Counted from the stretch's first letter, positions 9,250 through 19,181 are shown. The stretch: 64,000 bases of DNA from an uncultured Rhizobiaceae group bacterium (GCA_937930845.1 CALHBJ010000012.1:112189-176188); one strand, 5' to 3'. Program-made: numbers and translations. Notes: generated by a model from the sequence alone, not told the origin.

Positions 9250-10449
9250 ATGCTGTTCACCAACGCAAAAATTGCAACAATCACAGGCAATCAGCCATAT
9301 GGACTGATCGATGGTGCGGCGATTGTCACCCAGGGTGAGACAATCGTGTGGATCGGCAATGCTGCCAAAGTGCCGGACGAGTTCGGCAATCATGATATCC
9401 ACGATTGCGGCGGACGACTCATCACTCCGGGCCTGATCGATTGTCACACACATATCGTCCATGGTGGTCACCGTGCGAGCGAATTTGAGATGCGCCTTAA
9501 GGGTGCAAGCTACGAAGAAGTGGCTCGCGCCGGAGGCGGCATTGTCTCCACAGTGATGGCAACCCGCGAGGCTTCGCTTGAAGATCTGGTCATGTCGGCA
9601 TTGCCAAGACTGGACGCATTGATTGCCGAGGGCGTCTGCGCCATCGAAATCAAATCAGGTTATGGGTTGGATCAAAAAACCGAACTGAACATGCTACGCG
9701 CCGCCCGCAGGCTGGAAAAGGAACGTCCCATTCGGGTCGTGACCAGTTTCCTCGGTGCCCATGCGGTGCCGAAAGAATTTAATGGTCGCGCCGATGCATA
9801 TATCGATGAAATATGTATTCCCACATTGGAAGCCGCCCATGCCGAAGGGCTTGTGGACGCGGTTGACGGGTTTTGCGAGAACATCGCTTTCACGCCGGAT
9901 CAGATCGAGCTGGTCTTCGTGAAAGCCAAAGAACTTGGCCTTCCGGTCAAGCTGCATGCAGAGCAATTGTCGAATATGGGGGGCACATTATTGGCCGCCC
10001 GCTACGGTGCACTTTCAGCCGACCACATCGAATATGCCAATGAGGACGATGTGAAGGCACTGGCGGCGTCTGGCACCATTGGCGTTGTGCTGCCGGGTGC
10101 CTTCTACACTTTGCGTGAAACGCAGCTACCCCCCATCCAGCACTTGCGCAAGCATAATGTCCCCATCGCTTTAGCCAGCGACTGCAATCCCGGCTCCTCG
10201 CCTTTAACCTCCCTGCTCTTGACGATGAACATGGCCTGCACCCTGTTCCGCATGACGCCGGAAGAGGCATTGGCAGGCGTAACTGCCAATGCTGCCCAGG
10301 CCTTGGGTCTGACCGAAACCGGCACGATTGAGGCAGGCAAGCGGGCGGATTTTTGTATTTGGAACATCGATCACCCGGCAGAACTTGCTTACCGCATCGG
10401 CTTCAACCCCCTGTACAAACGCATTTTTGGAGGTGAAGCATGGGCGTAG
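9250..10449 (+). CDS. hutI: Imidazolonepropionase
   Basis: Zn/Fe-dependent amidohydrolase of 399 residues that opens 4-imidazolone-5-propionate to N-formimidoylglutamate, step three of histidine catabolism. The metal motif [19 protein letters not shown] is at about 73-91. [15 protein letters not shown] (here [11 protein letters not shown]), KLHAEQLS and ASDCNPGSS segments match the family. First gene of the plus-strand hutIHGU operon. The start ATG 9250 lacks a clear ribosome site. Its 3' end overlaps hutH by 10 bases. Confidence 0.97.
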   Translation: MLFTNAKIATITGNQPYGLIDGAAIVTQGETIVWIGNAAKVPDEFGNHDIHDCGGRLITPGLIDCHTHIVHGGHRASEFEMRLKGASYEEVARAGGGIVSTVMATREASLEDLVMSALPRLDALIAEGVCAIEIKSGYGLDQKTELNMLRAARRLEKERPIRVVTSFLGAHAVPKEFNGRADAYIDEICIPTLEAAHAEGLVDAVDGFCENIAFTPDQIELVFVKAKELGLPVKLHAEQLSNMGGTLLAARYGALSADHIEYANEDDVKALAASGTIGVVLPGAFYTLRETQLPPIQHLRKHNVPIALASDCNPGSSPLTSLLLTMNMACTLFRMTPEEALAGVTANAAQALGLTETGTIEAGKRADFCIWNIDHPAELAYRIGFNPLYKRIFGGEAWA

Positions 10450-11981
10450 AACTCACTCCCGGCCAAACGACACTGGCTCAATTGGAACAAATCTGGCGTT
10501 CGCAAGAGGCGGTGAAACTCAACGCCGATTCACGCCCACAAATTGAACGAGCGGCTGAAATGGTTGCGCACGCAGCCGCTGGCAACGAAGCTGTCTACGG
10601 AGTAAATACAGGCTTCGGCAAGCTCGCCAGCGTCAAGATTGCGGCCGAAGATACCGCCACTTTGCAACGCAATCTCATATTGTCCCACTGCTGTGGTGTC
10701 GGCGAAGCGCTCGACATTGCGACCACCCGTTTGATGATGGTGCTCAAATTGCTCTCGCTTGGGCGCGGCGCATCCGGTGTGCGCTGGGACGTGATCGAAC
10801 AAATACAGAGCATGCTGGAAAAAGACGTCACCCCCGTCATTCCCGATCAGGGTTCTGTTGGCGCATCGGGGGATCTCGCGCCATTGGCCCACATGGCAGC
10901 CGCGATGATGGGTGAGGGTGAAGCCTCATTTGCAGGCGAACGTATGAATGCCAGGGACGCGCTATCCAAAGCAGACCTTTCCCCGCTTGAACTGGGGGCC
11001 AAAGAAGGTCTGGGCCTGATTAACGGTACGCAATTTTCAACGGCTTGCGCTCTGACAGGTCTGTTCGGTGCCTGGCGCAATGCGGCGGCAACGATCGTCT
11101 CTGCATCTCTATCCACCGATGCCATCATGGGCTCTACCGCACCGCTGGTGGATGAGATTCATACCCTGCGCGGCCATGCAGGGCAGATCGCCGTTGCCCG
11201 CGCCATGCGTGATGTGATGGCCGGTTCCGAAATCCGCGAAAGCCATCGTGAGGGAGATACGCGGGTACAAGACCCCTATTGCATTCGTTGCCAGCCGCAG
11301 GTGACGGGCGCTGCAATGGACTTGCTGCATTTTGCGGGCCGCACCCTGGAAATAGAAGCCAATGCGGTTACCGATAATCCGTTGGTTTTGACACAGGAAG
11401 GCTTGATCGTTTCCGGCGGCAATTTCCATGCCGAGCCGGTGGCCTTTGCGGCGGATCAAATCGCGCTGGCAATTTCTGAAATCGGTGCCATTTCCCAGCG
11501 CCGCGTGGCGTTGATGGTGGACCCGACTTTGTCTTTCGACCTGCCGCCTTTTTTGACGCCGGAACCGGGCCTCAACTCCGGCCTGATGATTGCGGAAGTG
11601 ACCACGGCTGCTCTGATGAGCGAGAACAAGCACCTCGCCAATCCATGTTCAACGGATTCCACCCCGACATCTGCCAACCAGGAAGACCATGTTTCGATGG
11701 CGGCACATGGTGCGCGGCGTCTGGCGCGGATGAACCGCAATCTTAACACGATTATCGGTGTTGAACTCATGTGTGCCGCGCAAGGTGTTGAGTTTCGTGC
11801 ACCACTGAAAACCAGCGACAAGCTGGCTATGGCGATGAAGGTTCTGCGCAAGAAAGTCGCCACGCTGAAAGACGACCGCTACATGGCTGACGACATCGCC
11901 AAGGCGTCCGCAATTGTTGCTGATGGCGACCTACTTTCCACCCTGAACATTTCCGGATTTATCACAGGCAAAGCCACATGA
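10440..11981 (+). CDS. hutH: Histidine ammonia-lyase
   Basis: Deaminates L-histidine to urocanate, the entry step of the pathway. The 513-residue length is typical. The segment [20 protein letters not shown] at about 140-159 contains the Ala-Ser-Gly triad that cyclises to the MIO cofactor, and [11 protein letters not shown] near 53 carries the catalytic Tyr. GGAGG sits six bases upstream of the ATG, within the end of hutI, which supports coupled translation. The C-terminal region with [14 protein letters not shown] is also conserved. Confidence 0.98.
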   Translation: MGVELTPGQTTLAQLEQIWRSQEAVKLNADSRPQIERAAEMVAHAAAGNEAVYGVNTGFGKLASVKIAAEDTATLQRNLILSHCCGVGEALDIATTRLMMVLKLLSLGRGASGVRWDVIEQIQSMLEKDVTPVIPDQGSVGASGDLAPLAHMAAAMMGEGEASFAGERMNARDALSKADLSPLELGAKEGLGLINGTQFSTACALTGLFGAWRNAAATIVSASLSTDAIMGSTAPLVDEIHTLRGHAGQIAVARAMRDVMAGSEIRESHREGDTRVQDPYCIRCQPQVTGAAMDLLHFAGRTLEIEANAVTDNPLVLTQEGLIVSGGNFHAEPVAFAADQIALAISEIGAISQRRVALMVDPTLSFDLPPFLTPEPGLNSGLMIAEVTTAALMSENKHLANPCSTDSTPTSANQEDHVSMAAHGARRLARMNRNLNTIIGVELMCAAQGVEFRAPLKTSDKLAMAMKVLRKKVATLKDDRYMADDIAKASAIVADGDLLSTLNISGFITGKAT

Positions 11982-12778
11982 CCCCCGTTGAGGTCCAAAG
12001 CGGCGACAGCCCGATTGTCCTCGGCCTGCCTCACACGGGCACATATGTGCCTGAGGATATTTTCGAGCGAATGAACGAAAACGGGCGCACGCTTCGAGAC
12101 ACGGATTGGCATATCCACACGCTCTACGACGGACTGCTGGACGGTGCGACCACCGTGCGGGCAACCTTCCATCGCTATGTGATCGACGCAAACCGCGACC
12201 CGGAAGGGGTGAGCCTTTATCCGGGTCAGAACACCACAGGGCTGGTGCCTCTGACAGATTTCGATGGTCAGTCCATCTGGTCGCAACCGCCAACGGATGC
12301 CGAAATCGAAACGCGCTGCGCAAATTTTCACGCGCCTTATCACGCCGCCTTAGAGCAGGAATTGCAGCGCGTGCGCGAAAAGCATGGAATTGCCATTCTC
12401 TATGATTGTCATTCTATCCGTTCGCAAATTCCGTTTCTGTTTGAAGGCGTCCTGCCCGACTTCAATATCGGTACGAATGAGGGACAAACTTGCGCCCGAC
12501 GGCTGCAGGATGCGGTGTGGCAATTGTGCCAACAGGCGCAGGGTTACACATGTGTTCTCAATGGGCGTTTCAAAGGGGGGTGGACGACCCGTCACTATGG
12601 GCGTCCGGCGGATAATATCCACGCGATCCAGATGGAACTGGCGCAATCAACGCACCTGAAAACTGAGGCCCTACCGTTCGACTGCGATGTGCAAAAGGCC
12701 GCAGACTTGCGGGCGCAACTTCAGAAAATTCTCGATTCTCTGGCCGAATTGGCCCCCCAGCTTGGAGCAAAATCATGA
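11978..12778 (+). CDS. hutG: N-formylglutamate deformylase
   Basis: 266 residues, the last step: N-formylglutamate to glutamate plus formate. It belongs to the N-formylglutamate amidohydrolase family, with [11 protein letters not shown] near the N-terminus, [26 protein letters not shown] and [11 protein letters not shown] as the family metal and substrate segments. ATGA overlaps link it to hutH before and hutU after. It pairs functionally with HutF. Confidence 0.96.
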   Translation: MTPVEVQSGDSPIVLGLPHTGTYVPEDIFERMNENGRTLRDTDWHIHTLYDGLLDGATTVRATFHRYVIDANRDPEGVSLYPGQNTTGLVPLTDFDGQSIWSQPPTDAEIETRCANFHAPYHAALEQELQRVREKHGIAILYDCHSIRSQIPFLFEGVLPDFNIGTNEGQTCARRLQDAVWQLCQQAQGYTCVLNGRFKGGWTTRHYGRPADNIHAIQMELAQSTHLKTEALPFDCDVQKAADLRAQLQKILDSLAELAPQLGAKS

Positions 12779-14463
12779 CCGATTTCACGCCCGGACCACG
12801 TCACAACCAACGCGATGTCTTTCCTGATACGGGCAGTGAGATAACGGCCAAGAGCTGGCTGACCGAAGCACCCATGCGGATGTTGATGAACAATCTTCAT
12901 CCAGATGTTGCCGAGAATCCGCACGAACTCGTTGTCTATGGCGGCATTGGTCGTGCGGCGCGCACATGGGACGATTTCGACAAGATGGTGGCGACGCTCA
13001 AAACACTCGAAGATGACGAGACCATGCTCGTACAGTCTGGCAAACCGGTTGGTGTTTTCCGCACCCACAAAGACGCGCCGCGTGTGCTCATCGCAAACTC
13101 CAACCTTGTGCCCCATTGGGCCACCTGGGACCACTTCAACGAACTCGATAAAAAAGGCCTGGCCATGTACGGCCAAATGACCGCTGGTTCGTGGATTTAC
13201 ATCGGTACACAGGGCATCGTTCAGGGCACCTACGAAACCTTCGTGGAAGCCGGTCGTCAGCACTATCAAGGTGATCTTACGGGCAAGTGGATTCTAACGG
13301 GCGGTCTTGGCGGCATGGGTGGCGCGCAGCCGCTGGCCGCTGTCATGGCGGGGGCATGTTGCCTCGCCGTGGAATGTGATGAGACCCGCGCCGATTTCCG
13401 CCTGCGCACGCGCTACGTGGATGAAAAGACCCATTCGCTTGATGAAGCGCTGACCATGATTGATCGCTGGACCAAAGCGGGTGAAGCCAAGTCCGTGGCA
13501 CTGATCGGCAATGCAGCCGATACTTTTCCCGAATTGGTCAGGCGCATGAAAGCCGGAAACGTACGTCCCGATATTGTAACAGATCAGACCAGTGCCCACG
13601 ATCCGTTGCACGGCTATCTGCCCCAGGGCTGGGACGTTGCAAAATGGCGCGAAAGGCAAGAAAGCGATCCCAAGGCCGTGGAGAAGGCTGCCCGCGCTTC
13701 GATGAAAGTGCAGGTTGAAGCGATGGTTGAATTCTGGAATGCAGGTGTCCCAACGCTCGACTATGGCAATAACATTCGCCAGGTGGCCAAGGAGGAAGGG
13801 TTTGAAAATGCCTTTGCGTTTCCCGGATTTGTTCCCGCCTATATCCGCCCGCTTTTTTGCCGGGGCATTGGCCCGTTCCGCTGGTGCGCTTTGTCTGGTG
13901 ATCCCGAGGACATTTACAAAACCGATGCAAAGGTGAAGCAACTGGTGGACGATCCGCACCTGCACAAATGGCTCGACATGGCGCGGGAACGCATTGCCTT
14001 CCAGGGATTGCCTGCCCGCATTTGCTGGGTTGGTCTTGGTGTGCGCCACAAGCTTGGCCTGGCTTTCAACGAAATGGTTCGCAATGGAGAATTGTCAGCC
14101 CCGGTGGTGATCGGTCGTGACCATCTCGATTCCGGTTCTGTCGCCTCGCCGAACAGGGAAACAGAATCCATGAAGGACGGGTCGGATGCTGTCTCCGACT
14201 GGCCGCTCTTGAACGCGCTGCTCAACACCGCATCGGGCGCCACCTGGGTGTCGCTCCACCACGGCGGTGGCGTTGGCATGGGCTTTTCCCAACATTCTGG
14301 CATGGTGATTTGTTGCGATGGCACCCAAGATGCTGATCGTCGCATCGCCAATGTGCTTTGGAACGATCCGGCAACCGGCGTCATGCGCCATGCCGATGCG
14401 GGTTATGAAGACGCGATTGATTGCGCACGCGAAAACGGCCTTAACCTTCCAGCCATTCTTTAA
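12775..14463 (+). CDS. hutU: Urocanate hydratase
   Basis: 562 residues, an NAD+-containing hydratase that converts urocanate to 4-imidazolone-5-propionate (step two). Family signatures include [14 protein letters not shown] at about 182-195 (dinucleotide site) and [12 protein letters not shown] near 280, and the conserved active-site region [19 protein letters not shown] near 415. A GGAG lies close upstream of its ATG, which overlaps the hutG stop by 4 bases. Fourteen bases later comes the dioxygenase gene, so the transcript probably continues. Confidence 0.98.
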   Translation: MTDFTPGPRHNQRDVFPDTGSEITAKSWLTEAPMRMLMNNLHPDVAENPHELVVYGGIGRAARTWDDFDKMVATLKTLEDDETMLVQSGKPVGVFRTHKDAPRVLIANSNLVPHWATWDHFNELDKKGLAMYGQMTAGSWIYIGTQGIVQGTYETFVEAGRQHYQGDLTGKWILTGGLGGMGGAQPLAAVMAGACCLAVECDETRADFRLRTRYVDEKTHSLDEALTMIDRWTKAGEAKSVALIGNAADTFPELVRRMKAGNVRPDIVTDQTSAHDPLHGYLPQGWDVAKWRERQESDPKAVEKAARASMKVQVEAMVEFWNAGVPTLDYGNNIRQVAKEEGFENAFAFPGFVPAYIRPLFCRGIGPFRWCALSGDPEDIYKTDAKVKQLVDDPHLHKWLDMARERIAFQGLPARICWVGLGVRHKLGLAFNEMVRNGELSAPVVIGRDHLDSGSVASPNRETESMKDGSDAVSDWPLLNALLNTASGATWVSLHHGGGVGMGFSQHSGMVICCDGTQDADRRIANVLWNDPATGVMRHADAGYEDAIDCARENGLNLPAIL

Positions 14464-14477
14464 ACAGGGATTCTACC

Positions 14478-15281
14478 ATGCACACAGCCAATATAACCGA
14501 TGTTCAGGTCGAGGAATTTCAGCGCGATGGCGTCGTGCTGCTGAAAGGCGCATTTGCCGATCACGTGGAACCGTTGCGTCAGGCGATTGAAGAGAACAAG
14601 GCTAATCCCTCATGGCGTGAGCGCACGTACCATCCCGATGATGGCGGTGCGCCATTTTTTCAGGATTATTGTGTGTGGTCGCAATTTGGTGGCTACAAAT
14701 CTCTTGTGACTGAATCGCCAATGGCGGCAATGGCAGCACGATTGATGCAATCAAAGACCGCCCGCATTTTTCATGACCATATTTTGGTGAAAGAACCGGG
14801 CAATTCGATTGTAACACCATGGCATCAGGATCAGCCCTATTATCTGGTTGAGGGACAGCAATCCGTTTCATTTTGGGTGCCGCTTGACCCTGTGCCGCGC
14901 GAGCGGACAATTGAATATGTTGCGGGGTCTCACCAGTGGAACAAGGATTTCAAACCCACCCGGTTTGATGGTACGGCACTGTTTGAAAATGACGCCTCTG
15001 AAGAAGTGCCGGATGTGGATGCCAGGCGCGATGAATTGAACATTCTGGGTTGGGCGGTCGAGCCGGGCGATGCGGTCGCCTTCACCTTCCGTACTTTGCA
15101 CGGTGCGCCAGCAAATGCTTCTCCCACCCGCCGCCGCGTGATTTCAGTGCGCTGGGTTGGTGATGATGCACAGTTTGCGGATCGGCCCGGCAAAACCTCT
15201 CCGGCATTTCCAGATCTTGAATTCACGCCAGGAGAACCGTTTGAGGCGGATGAATTTCCGGTGATACACTCCGCGTCCTAA
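14478..15281 (+). CDS. Phytanoyl-CoA dioxygenase (PhyH)-family Fe/2-oxoglutarate oxygenase
   Basis: 267 residues. The double-stranded beta-helix core carries the iron facial triad: H116-x-D118 in TPWHQDQPYY and a distal His in TLHGAP near residue 207. The 2-oxoglutarate-binding Arg is probably in the RRRVISVRW segment shortly after. Such enzymes hydroxylate small molecules, including N-methyl groups that are then lost as formaldehyde. AGGGA precedes the ATG. It follows hutU by 14 bases and is followed at 26 bases by a Rieske oxygenase, making both look like additions to the hut operon. The substrate is unknown. Confidence 0.85.
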   Translation: MHTANITDVQVEEFQRDGVVLLKGAFADHVEPLRQAIEENKANPSWRERTYHPDDGGAPFFQDYCVWSQFGGYKSLVTESPMAAMAARLMQSKTARIFHDHILVKEPGNSIVTPWHQDQPYYLVEGQQSVSFWVPLDPVPRERTIEYVAGSHQWNKDFKPTRFDGTALFENDASEEVPDVDARRDELNILGWAVEPGDAVAFTFRTLHGAPANASPTRRRVISVRWVGDDAQFADRPGKTSPAFPDLEFTPGEPFEADEFPVIHSAS

Positions 15282-15307
15282 TCGAAGCCCGCGCAAGGGG
15301 AAATGAC

Positions 15308-16348
15308 ATGTTTTTGAAAAATGCCTGGTACGTCGCTGCATGGGATCATGAAATCACGACCAATCTGCAACAGGTTGTCGTGTTAGGTGAAAAAATCTGC
15401 ATGTACCGCACGAGCAAGAACGAAGTCATTGCGCTGGAAGATGCCTGCCCGCACCGCAAATTGCCCTTATCAAAAGGCCGCATCAAGGACGATAATCTGG
15501 AATGCGGCTATCACGGACTGACATTCGATTGCGCAGGCCAATGTGTGTGGGCGCCGGGTGGAGGCCGCATCCCCTCTAACGCAAAGGTGCGCACCTATCC
15601 TGTCCACGAAAAATACGGATTGATCTGGATATGGATGGGCAATGCAGCCATTGCCGACCCGGAAGAGATTTTTGATATTCCAAACTTTGACAATCCAAAA
15701 TGGGGCATGAACCGTGGTGCGGCGATGGAGCTGGAGTGCAATTATCTTTATATGTGCGACAACCTTCTGGACCCGACCCATGTGGCGTGGGTACACGAAA
15801 GTTCATTTGGTCAGGCATCCACCAAGGACACCCCGTTGCGGGTTACCAAAACGGAAGATGGCATCATCGTCCACCGCTGGATGATGGATGTGGAACCTGC
15901 ACCGTTCTACAAAAAGGTTGTTGAGTTTACGGGCAATTGCGACCGGCTCCAGCACTACGAGGTTCGCTATCCCAGCCACGCGCTGATTAAAGCCGTGTTT
16001 ACACCCGCAGGCACTGGTGGGCCTGATGGCAAGCTGCACGATGATGTGTTCATCATGGACAGTTATAATTTCATGACACCGACCACCGACAAGACTACCC
16101 GATATTACTGGTTCCAGCTGCGCAATATCCGTCCGGATGATGAGGCGCTTTCTCAGCTGATGAGCGAAGATGTTCAGCACGCCTTTGAAGAAGACCGCGC
16201 CGTGCTCAATGAAGTGCAGAGGGGCATGGACAGCAAAACCTCGCCCCACATCGATCTGCCGATCGATGGCGGACAATTACGCTTTCGCCGCAAGCTGCAA
16301 GCCATGATCCAGGAAGAAGCCGCAGTAGACGCCCATATGAACAACTGA
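15308..16348 (+). CDS. Rieske non-haem iron oxygenase, alpha subunit (VanA-like)
   Basis: 346 residues. The Rieske [2Fe-2S] motif is C47-P-H49 and C66-G-Y-H69; the catalytic domain has DNLLDPTHVAWVHESSFG with the non-haem iron ligands. The single-subunit length and sequence style resemble vanillate O-demethylase oxygenase and related O- or N-demethylases. No reductase or ferredoxin gene is nearby, so an electron donor must be encoded elsewhere. AAGGGGA precedes the ATG. It ends the apparent hut transcript. An N- or O-demethylation role is inferred from family and context only. Confidence 0.88.
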   Translation: MFLKNAWYVAAWDHEITTNLQQVVVLGEKICMYRTSKNEVIALEDACPHRKLPLSKGRIKDDNLECGYHGLTFDCAGQCVWAPGGGRIPSNAKVRTYPVHEKYGLIWIWMGNAAIADPEEIFDIPNFDNPKWGMNRGAAMELECNYLYMCDNLLDPTHVAWVHESSFGQASTKDTPLRVTKTEDGIIVHRWMMDVEPAPFYKKVVEFTGNCDRLQHYEVRYPSHALIKAVFTPAGTGGPDGKLHDDVFIMDSYNFMTPTTDKTTRYYWFQLRNIRPDDEALSQLMSEDVQHAFEEDRAVLNEVQRGMDSKTSPHIDLPIDGGQLRFRRKLQAMIQEEAAVDAHMNN

Positions 16349-16705
16349 CGCCTCCAGCTTGGAGCGAAACTAGTTTCATCTGGTCGCGGACCAGTCAGAT
16401 ATGTCGCCAGATGATTTTGGCTTTGGTCGTTTTAAGCAATGTCTCAACATCCGCATCCTCACGCCCGATCACACGGCAATTGCGACCATCTCATTTTAAC
16501 AAATCCAGATATCGATTATTCACCGTGGGTGCCGATCCGGCCTTGAAATGCCCATGGGAAATGTGTCCACTCCTACATGAGGGAATATTGCGTGGTTAGA
16601 GAGCCAGATGCACGCAACTACTGCGACATTTTTCAGATATCAAAATACATTGGGCTAAGCGCAGCCATTGATGCGTTCTTGCGATAATCGATTGGGAGAT
16701 CAGTG
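16349..16705. other. Non-coding gap between hut locus and immunity cassette
   Basis: About 357 bases with no convincing gene. Two short perfect stems occur just after the Rieske gene (16352-16356 with 16360-16364, and 16380-16385 with 16389-16394), neither followed by a T-run. A short minus-strand open stretch ending near 16409 may be a decayed gene end but cannot be assigned. Confidence 0.4.
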
Positions 16706-17335
16706 ATGGTTTGGTGGGTTTGGTCGGGCGATGCTTCGACGGTGAAATATTCAGTTGACTGGAATCGCGGAATCATCAACCCGGATACGGGGCAGAAAAT
16801 TGGTTCGGATGATGAACGGCGTTTCTTCCTGGACCCGTTGAGGGCTTGTGAGCCATATCCTTATCGCCGTTTTTTTGACGCCCCATTCCCCCACGATAAC
16901 TGCGAAACCAAGCATGATAAACTGCCGCAGGTTTGGAATCTCTTTAACAGCTTCTGTGGTCAGCAGACTTTTGCTGATCTTGTTGAGGAATTTGAGCCGG
17001 GCGTTCATGAACTCATCCCATTGACCTTCCGCGACACCCGCACGGGGCGGGAGTTCCCCGAACAATTCTTCCTGCTCAACATTCAAAACCTTCTGGAATC
17101 TGTGGTTGTTGACCATCCAGGAGTGGCCGTGCGGCAGATCGGAGAGCGCAAAGCGTGGTCTGAAGTAGGCTCTAAAGTGCCGATGGTTTTCCATGAAAAT
17201 AATGTTGCGGGCCACCATATTTGGCGTGACTGCAATTCTCCCATGCGCATTTTCATGTCCGACGAATTCGCCGATGCGTTGGAAAAGTGCATACTAAAGG
17301 GTTGGCGCAAAGCCAGACATTACGAGACGGTCTGA
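16706..17335 (+). CDS. Imm11/DUF1629-family immunity protein (copy 1)
   Basis: 209 residues, soluble, no signal peptide. The C-terminal half has the Imm11-type pattern: EQFFLLNIQNLL, then a HHIWRD tryptophan segment and IFMSDEFADALEKCILKG, which the second copy at 17540 shares as YFVSERLAEALKKAKL. Proteins of this type are predicted immunity proteins that neutralise cognate polymorphic toxins by direct binding. GGGAG eight bases before ATG 16706 supports that start over GTG 16703. Eleven bases downstream starts a short remnant of a toxin gene, as expected if this was its antidote. Confidence 0.75.
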   Translation: MVWWVWSGDASTVKYSVDWNRGIINPDTGQKIGSDDERRFFLDPLRACEPYPYRRFFDAPFPHDNCETKHDKLPQVWNLFNSFCGQQTFADLVEEFEPGVHELIPLTFRDTRTGREFPEQFFLLNIQNLLESVVVDHPGVAVRQIGERKAWSEVGSKVPMVFHENNVAGHHIWRDCNSPMRIFMSDEFADALEKCILKGWRKARHYETV

Positions 17336-17346
17336 GGGGGCAAATT

Positions 17347-17508
17347 ATGGCAGAAGATAATAACAAAGGTCGCCCGGACGGCCTGCCGCTCAACGGCAAT
17401 AATGGCCAGCTCGATGCAGCTGTCACGGATGCGGATGGTGGTGTGAATAGCGGCGAGGGTTCGACTGGAAGGGTCTATTTGATTTTTGGTTTGGTTGTTG
17501 CGTTTTAG
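17347..17508 (+). pseudogene. Remnant of a second toxin gene (5' end and tail, middle lost)
   Basis: A 53-codon reading frame starting MAEDNNKG, preceded by GAGGGGG. Its residues 18-31 (GNNGQLDAAVTDAD) are nearly identical to the tail of the toxin at 18228-18995 (GNNGQFDATVTDAD), and its first residues echo MADDQ of that toxin. The whole nuclease region between start and tail is missing. After the shared part it diverges (RVYLIFGLVVAF). It sits after the first immunity gene exactly where a toxin gene would be. Most simply it is an internally deleted duplicate; a genuine small protein cannot be excluded. Confidence 0.6.
17395..17438 (+). repeat. 44-base direct repeat, unit 1
   Basis: Matches 18789-18832 at 40 of 44 positions by eye. 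Both copies encode the GNNGQ-x-DA-x-VTDAD tail segment in the same reading frame. Confidence 0.8.
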
Positions 17509-17539
17509 CGGATTTGGAAAACACGAGCGGAGTATTGGC

Positions 17540-18235
17540 ATGGGCAGAGTTTGGTATTGCGGAGTGCGGGGGAATACGTCTTTGGGCAACAAGTTGGGTA
17601 TTGCTTCAAAATTCAATGGTCATGATTGGCAAGAGCCGACGTTTATCTCCCGTGTCAACACTCCTAAAGACATTTTTGACAATGGACAACTCGCCGCCAA
17701 GGGGTTTGCGATTCCCAGAGATGAGCTCCCTCAGGAGTCCTATGCATTCAGCGAGAAGCATTTTCGCCGTGCGCGCGCCTTTTTCTGGCTTCGTGGTTTT
17801 GCGGCCGTGAAGGGCAAGCTTGCCGAAATCTTGTTGGATATGGATGTGGGAGAAGGCAGCGAACTGGTGCCGCATACTATTTATGGCGAAGATCGGAAAA
17901 CGCCACTGAAGGGGCCATTCTATATTTTCAATCTGAACGCTCGCAAGCGCAGTTTTCGATCCGACCTGTTGGAGAGGAAGCATATGATTACGCATTTTGA
18001 TTACCCCGAACAAGGGGTTGATGCCTATACCGTTTGTCCCGGGCCGGGCGACTTTGCCCTCAGCGTTTCGCTGGCCGCACTGCAGGGGCCTGATATTTGG
18101 ATGGAGGAACAGGTTTGGGGTGGGGCATATTTTGTAAGTGAAAGACTGGCTGAGGCTCTCAAGAAGGCCAAGCTGGCCGATCTGATGCGGCTTCGCGAAT
18201 GCAGAATTGTACCGGAGGGAGAAAATAATGGCTGA
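17540..18235 (+). CDS. Imm11/DUF1629-family immunity protein (copy 2)
   Basis: 231 residues. Imm11-type landmarks are GPFYIFNLNARK near 130, PDIWMEEQVWGGAYFVS near 190 and RLAEALKKAKLADLMRL. ATG 17540 with GGAG just upstream is the preferred start. The gene's last bases overlap the toxin start by 8 bases (18228-18235), a tight immunity-toxin coupling. It is only distantly similar to copy 1, so the two probably recognise different toxins or different variants. Predicted cytoplasmic antidote to the downstream AHH-type protein. Confidence 0.78.
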   Translation: MGRVWYCGVRGNTSLGNKLGIASKFNGHDWQEPTFISRVNTPKDIFDNGQLAAKGFAIPRDELPQESYAFSEKHFRRARAFFWLRGFAAVKGKLAEILLDMDVGEGSELVPHTIYGEDRKTPLKGPFYIFNLNARKRSFRSDLLERKHMITHFDYPEQGVDAYTVCPGPGDFALSVSLAALQGPDIWMEEQVWGGAYFVSERLAEALKKAKLADLMRLRECRIVPEGENNG

Positions 18236-18995
18236 CGACCAGCTTACCATCTTTGGCTATGAAATTCACCATTTGTTTCCAAGGGAAATTATCACCGGAA
18301 TGAACGATGCCAGAGTTGATGCCGCGAGGGCGCTGCTCAACTCCATCAATTTCAATATCGAGTTTCGTGGGAACAAGATACCACTGCTACGCAACCCAGA
18401 TACGATTAGTTCTATCAATCAAGGTCCGGCAAGTGTCGTCAACGTTCTAAAACAGGCCGGTTTTGGCGACAATTGGCACAACAGTCAGGCCGCCGGCGGC
18501 AACCACCCAGGCTATAACGATTTTGTCCTGATCATATTATCAGATCTCAATATGAGCGCAGAGATGGGAAACTGGGGGCCAGATAGCCGCAGCCGAGCTG
18601 TTTTCGATCTGCACCGCTATCTGGATCAAATCGCTCGGGACGGATCGCTCCCCATTATAGGCACCGGAGCAGACACTTTTCGGGCTGATTTCGAAAGCTA
18701 TCTTACCGCTCTTCACGGGCCGAACGGTCCCGATTACACAAACCTTGGAGGCACAGCTCAAAATGCCATTGATGGCTACCGCTCCACCGGTAATAATGGC
18801 CAGTTCGATGCGACTGTCACGGATGCGGATGGGGAGAATAATACCCAAGAGCGCTATTTAAAGACTGAAGAGACGATCGCAGGTGCTCGAGGAGTTTTGG
18901 GGCCGGAAGAATTAAAAAATGCCGACACAAATTTTGCTAAGGCTTCTCCCAGCGGCAATTCAGGCAACGCGACGGCGGCGGGCATGGCAGCCTGA
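18228..18995 (+). CDS. Putative AHH-type HNH/EndoVII-superfamily nuclease toxin
   Basis: 255 residues. The N-terminal half resembles AHH-type toxin nucleases: a His pair in YEIHHLFPREI (H14, H15) followed by helix DAARALLNSINFNIEF and a second conserved block GGNHPGYNDFV (H93, N97), the spacing expected for this fold. The C-terminal 70 residues are low-complexity and Asn/Ala-rich and contain the tail segment repeated at 17395. There is no signal peptide and no RHS, PAAR or other delivery domain, so it is a stand-alone toxin or a detached toxin tip. The start overlaps the upstream immunity gene; GGAGGGAG precedes it. Nuclease activity is inferred. Confidence 0.62.
   Translation: MADDQLTIFGYEIHHLFPREIITGMNDARVDAARALLNSINFNIEFRGNKIPLLRNPDTISSINQGPASVVNVLKQAGFGDNWHNSQAAGGNHPGYNDFVLIILSDLNMSAEMGNWGPDSRSRAVFDLHRYLDQIARDGSLPIIGTGADTFRADFESYLTALHGPNGPDYTNLGGTAQNAIDGYRSTGNNGQFDATVTDADGENNTQERYLKTEETIAGARGVLGPEELKNADTNFAKASPSGNSGNATAAGMAA
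18789..18832 (+). repeat. 44-base direct repeat, unit 2
   Basis: Inside the 3' third of the AHH-type gene; partner of 17395-17438 with 4 mismatches. Confidence 0.8.
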
Positions 18996-19013
18996 TGTTC
19001 TTTCAAAATACCC

Positions 19014-19181
19014 ATGTTCTGTTTGTCGCTAAAACGGCTTGTTCTTATATCTCCTCTCATTCTTGGAGAACAGGCTAACCAAGAAATCGCGTATGCTTTA
19101 GGGGAGCAAGGCAAAATGTCTGACCATGTTGCTGAACTTCTGGCGAGTGAAAAAGTGCGGATTGTATATATAGGTTTTTGA
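19014..19181 (+). pseudogene. Possible LuxR-type helix-turn-helix remnant
   Basis: A 55-codon frame ending just before the GNAT gene. The stretch GEQANQEIAYALGEQGKMSDHVAELL resembles the recognition region of LuxR-family response regulators (ANKEIA-x-x-L-...-TVSDHVA-x-LL), but the start of the domain is lost and no receiver is present. It is best read as a decayed 3' fragment of a regulator. Low certainty. Confidence 0.33.

Noticed and set aside
13294..14049. A 251-codon minus-strand frame opposite hutU
   Set aside because: Shadow of hutU; no domain features.
16411..16599. A 62-codon plus-strand frame in the gap after the Rieske gene
   Set aside because: No ribosome site, atypical composition and no recognisable family.
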